NCBI GenBank assembly: GCA_946499505.1
Contig: CAMMSL010000014.1
Location: 1 to 62,414 of the forward strand
Direction: 5' to 3'
Length of the DNA: 62,414 nt
Source of the DNA: an uncultured Lachnoclostridium sp.
GTDB lineage: Bacteria; Bacillota; Clostridia; Lachnospirales; Lachnospiraceae
In this document: positions 59,144 to 62,414 of the stretch, one piece after another
Numbering within the stretch: position 1 is the first letter of the stretch
Layout: every line of letters starts with the position of its first letter
Position numbers and translations under genes: made by a program
The notes under the pieces: generated by a model
The model's input: the letters and a program-made list of their open reading frames with translations, nothing else
The model's database searches: none
What the model was told of the DNA's origin: nothing

Positions 59144-62100
59144 TCAGCACAGATCCGCCTCTGTCAATTCCAGACCGTCTGGTATGACAAAAGGATGATC
59201 CGGCAATTCCCGCAATATACTGATCTGGCGATTCATGTTTTGAATCAAATGATAATTATAATCATCCCTCAGGATACGTATCATTTCGTAAAATATCCCT
59301 TTGGCACGACTGTGTAGCAGCTCGGCATTTTCAATCATAAACCTTGCGAGCCTGTGATCCATATTGCAGGTATAGCGCTCTTCAGCATCACCTGTAGTTA
59401 ATACAGTTTCATTTTTATTCATCGGCTTTACAAAGAAAAAATCCGAAAAATACTCTTCATAATGAGCCGGGAGCTCCTCTTTTCCATCCATAAGGATCAG
59501 TCTTGTCTCTCTCGGGATAAAGTCCCCTTTAATTGTATAATTTTTCCTCAGGTAAGCGGCACACAACTTGTAATAACATCCCAAATCTTTAATGCTGATA
59601 TTCCCCTCTGGGTTTTTGGGCCACATCAACGACTGGAAATCTGACAGAATTACCCCCGCATTTTGGGCAATACAGTCTAGATCTTTTGCCGGGATTACGG
59701 TTTTTCCATTTTTTACGCGCATTAATTCGATCCATTCCGGTCTTTTATCCAACAAATCCCAATATGTTTTTAGCGGGATATTCCTGTCCGGTACATATGG
59801 AATTGATAAATTCATTTGATATTTCTTGATGATATATCCACACACCATGCTCAGATCAGATAACGCTTCCAAATCAAGCTTGCCAAAATTATCCCGTGCA
59901 ATAGTCATAATCGGCCGATAACGATCTTTCAGTAGGATCAGGCCGGCTTCCCACAGAGGAGCAAACCAACTATATCCTTGTGGATACTCCGCACATAAAA
60001 CACCATTATGTGCTGTAATACAGTGTTCTTTATTCAAATAATATCTTTTCAGCCAGTTTCGCATCTGGTTTGGCAACGAGATATTTAAGCTTTTTCCGTG
60101 CTTTTTGGTAACATAAGTAATGATATTCTGTCTGTCATTTTCATTCATATCGGACGGAAGTCTGGATAAATTATTTTTCTGCGTGAAATACAACATATCA
60201 AGTGCATTCCGACAAAATACAGCTTCAATCTCCGTATATATACCCCACGTATATTCTAGAGAAAAATGCACTTTTACCTCTTCATTTTCACTCACCGTAA
60301 TATGAGTCTCGACCTCCACAGTTATTTTCGATCCGAATATTTCTGTTTGAACAAGACTAATGGGATGATCCAGGCATATTAAAAATAACGCACCTTTCAT
60401 ATATTGAGACCGCGTATAATTATCGAGCGGGAAACATTTGAACACGATCTTAGGCAAGGGCCGTTTTACCTGTTCAAGCTCGGGAAGTACATTATAGAAT
60501 TTTACAAATTCTTCCTCCGGAATTGGGATCTCCAACACTCCATCCTTCTCCGGATCTTCTGACGGATAGAAGTTATGTACAGCATCTGTGAATTCTTTCT
60601 CTGTCGGATAATCATATGCACCGTCTTCATCTTCATAATGAATCGGCACTTCCGGGCACACGACATACTTATCGACGATTTCCCGAAAGCTTCGATACTG
60701 TCCCGTCTGATACAGATTTGCCCGCACAGCGATCACCGTCCCTGCTTCCCGACGATATGGCTTTTGTTCCTCCTTTGTTCTTCCCGGCATTTCTTTGCCT
60801 TTATGGCCTTTCGACTGATCTGTCAGATAAAAATATCCGTTGATACCATGCATACTCATCCGTAGCGCAGGCGCACAGCTATTGTCCTGTTCAAAGCGTT
60901 TCGTGCTAACTTCCATGAGGTTACTCTGCCGGTCTCCCATAAAACAGGACAGGATTCCGATACCAAAACGGCTGATCGGCATATAATCCGGATCTGCCCC
61001 ACAGCTCATTTTCATCTGCGTAAATTCGTCTGAATTATAATAGGAGCGTCCAATTTTAAGGAAATAATTTCTGATAATACTCTCCGTCATTCCAATGCCG
61101 TTATCCTCGATTCGAAACCAGTGACGTCCCTCTTTATCCCGCCATGAAGTAATATTAATCTGTCCCTGCCAGTCTGCCGGCAGATTCCGATCGATCTGCT
61201 TTCTGGTCCGAACAGCATCGATAGCATTCTGAATGAGTTCTCTGACAAAAACTGCCGGATCATTATAAAGATTCTCGCCAGTAAAAAGCGTCAATACCTG
61301 ATCCTGATCAAGCGTAAGCCGATACTGTCCTGAAACATATCCTGCTGCTTTTATTCCACGCTTGATCTTATCCGGAAGGATAAAGTCCTGCCATTTTCCA
61401 TTAAAACGCCTCAGTTCTCTTCGGCAGTCTTCAAGCTCCTGGTCTACCCAATTCAGATAGCCGTTCACCTTTTGTTCTACCTGCATATCTCTGCACACAG
61501 CATTATATTCCAGCGGATATGGGTAAGATCTGTTTTTTACACTTTTGAAATCAAATCCGTGAGAGGACATATGTTTGTCCCATTCTTCCTTGCTAAAAAG
61601 TCCGGAACTACTTCTCTGCCCAGTCATCTCACTATACTCATAAAGTGCATCCGGAGCCCGGCTTGAATCAAAATCAAGAATATCCGCCAGCCTGAGTAAG
61701 ATTGCGCAAAAGCGCAGATCGATCCGGTGTGACTTTTCCAAATCACTCAGCGAGGCGCTGCCCTCTCCATGGCTCCTGCAGACGCGGATCAGATCATCTC
61801 TGTCTACCCTTCCGTCAAGTATCCAGGGCCATTCTTTTTTGTTCAACAATTCCCGAACTCTCTCGTGATGGATACTGCGTAAATAGTTCTGTTTCATATC
61901 GTCTGTCAGAACCGGATTCTCTCCTCCATGCTGATAAGCTTTTATATATTCGCTATGATTCGCATTGAGATAGCGTTCAATCCTCGGACCATCCTTGAAA
62001 AGCTCCTCTTTTTCTTCCTTACTGTAACTCATCCCGATATCATGGCAGCATGCTGAAAGTATCAGCATCGCAGCCTCATCTCTGTTAAGCTTCTCGATCT

Positions 62101-62338
62101 CATCACCCAGGAGTTCCGCCATCAGATTCAAGACATTACAGATATGTACTTCATCATGAAGTGTATATAGCGGAAAAGTATCCCTGATCGCCTTTGCCCG
62201 CTGCACACCATAGTCACAGACCATCTTTACTGCAGACAGATATTCCGGAGCTATTTGACGCTCTGTTCTCAGCTCCTTGTCCTCCTGCGCAGCTTTCTCT
62301 TCCAGTATTTTCCATAGTCTTTCGTCCCGATATCCCAT
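59144..62338 (-). CDS. HD-domain plus Hsp90-type ATPase protein
   Basis: A 1064-residue protein with no membrane segment. Residues about 40-240 form an HD metal-dependent hydrolase domain (YTLHDEVHICNVL with His61 and His65, CCHDIGMSYS with His99-Asp100, and a later ILLRLADILDFD). Residues about 345-560 are a GHKL ATPase of Hsp90 type: N box RELIQNAIDAVRT (366-378), IEDNGIGMTES (410-420), and the lid motif RFGIGILSCFMGD (457-469). The C-terminal 500 residues are not recognised. AAAGGAACATC precedes the ATG. HD and Hsp90-like domains recur in bacterial defence and stress genes, but no function is established for this layout. Monocistronic as far as visible. Confidence 0.82.
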   Translation of the reverse strand: MGYRDERLWKILEEKAAQEDKELRTERQIAPEYLSAVKMVCDYGVQRAKAIRDTFPLYTLHDEVHICNVLNLMAELLGDEIEKLNRDEAAMLILSACCHDIGMSYSKEEKEELFKDGPRIERYLNANHSEYIKAYQHGGENPVLTDDMKQNYLRSIHHERVRELLNKKEWPWILDGRVDRDDLIRVCRSHGEGSASLSDLEKSHRIDLRFCAILLRLADILDFDSSRAPDALYEYSEMTGQRSSSGLFSKEEWDKHMSSHGFDFKSVKNRSYPYPLEYNAVCRDMQVEQKVNGYLNWVDQELEDCRRELRRFNGKWQDFILPDKIKRGIKAAGYVSGQYRLTLDQDQVLTLFTGENLYNDPAVFVRELIQNAIDAVRTRKQIDRNLPADWQGQINITSWRDKEGRHWFRIEDNGIGMTESIIRNYFLKIGRSYYNSDEFTQMKMSCGADPDYMPISRFGIGILSCFMGDRQSNLMEVSTKRFEQDNSCAPALRMSMHGINGYFYLTDQSKGHKGKEMPGRTKEEQKPYRREAGTVIAVRANLYQTGQYRSFREIVDKYVVCPEVPIHYEDEDGAYDYPTEKEFTDAVHNFYPSEDPEKDGVLEIPIPEEEFVKFYNVLPELEQVKRPLPKIVFKCFPLDNYTRSQYMKGALFLICLDHPISLVQTEIFGSKITVEVETHITVSENEEVKVHFSLEYTWGIYTEIEAVFCRNALDMLYFTQKNNLSRLPSDMNENDRQNIITYVTKKHGKSLNISLPNQMRNWLKRYYLNKEHCITAHNGVLCAEYPQGYSWFAPLWEAGLILLKDRYRPIMTIARDNFGKLDLEALSDLSMVCGYIIKKYQMNLSIPYVPDRNIPLKTYWDLLDKRPEWIELMRVKNGKTVIPAKDLDCIAQNAGVILSDFQSLMWPKNPEGNISIKDLGCYYKLCAAYLRKNYTIKGDFIPRETRLILMDGKEELPAHYEEYFSDFFFVKPMNKNETVLTTGDAEERYTCNMDHRLARFMIENAELLHSRAKGIFYEMIRILRDDYNYHLIQNMNRQISILRELPDHPFVIPDGLELTEADLC

Positions 62339-62414
62339 GATGTTCCTTTCCTTGTTTCTTCGTAACCGCCAAATAATACCGCGGTAAAATTTAAAATTAC
62401 CCCAGCCCTTTGCG

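Overview
This window looks like a chromosomal segment of a Clostridia-class Firmicute, most likely a gut Lachnospiraceae. The basis is family content and gene order (YesMN-type sugar ABC cluster, endosialidase-like orphan beside clpC and radA, a complete pst-pho operon, AGGAGG-type ribosome binding sites, TTGACA/TATAAT promoters). The species is not determined. Almost everything after 2.5 kb is transcribed on the minus strand.

Layout. (1) 1-400: a leftward tandem-promoter region, probably for an rRNA operon just outside the window. (2) 0.6-2.5 kb: a plus-strand WYL regulator / GyrI-like / GNAT operon. (3) 2.5-11.4 kb: histidine phosphatase, then a sugar ABC transporter with a YesM/YesN two-component system and a second lipoprotein binding protein. 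(4) 11.4-14.9 kb: a probably truncated Rpn-type nuclease, then a GntR-controlled ABC-2 exporter operon with a clear palindromic operator. (5) 14.9-20.9 kb: two hotdog thioesterases, radA, an endosialidase-like protein, clpC and its GntR regulator. (6) 20.9-21.6 kb: degenerate long inverted repeats and coding debris. (7) 21.6-34.8 kb: a phosphorus-acquisition block: pstSCAB-phoU-phoPR, then 2-aminoethylphosphonate degradation (phnW, phnX) and its ABC importer, beside an RpiR regulator with matching palindromes at its own promoter and just before the phn operon.

(8) 34.9-45.9 kb is the most unusual part: a tightly packed, visibly A/T-rich six-gene operon with two paralogous dynamin-like GTPases, a small tail-anchored protein, a HerA/FtsK-type ATPase, a DNA/RNA non-specific nuclease and its YezG-like (DUF600) immunity protein. 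I know of no named system with this composition; it is my candidate for an undescribed defence or toxin-handling system. (9) 46.1-50.7 kb: a polysaccharide-control module (PHP phosphatase, two BY-kinases, DUF5011-like protein) with no glycosyltransferases. (10) 50.8-55.2 kb: a candidate RiPP cluster (PqqD, radical SAM/SPASM, 113-residue putative precursor, HPr-kinase-like protein, frameshifted ABC exporter). (11) 55.4-58.0 kb: a LytS-like kinase and a response regulator with a SARP/BTAD-type output. (12) 58.0-62.4 kb: an amber-interrupted phospholipase-C-like gene and a 1064-residue HD plus Hsp90-type ATPase that may also be a defence protein.

All family calls are by reading motifs; no database search was run.
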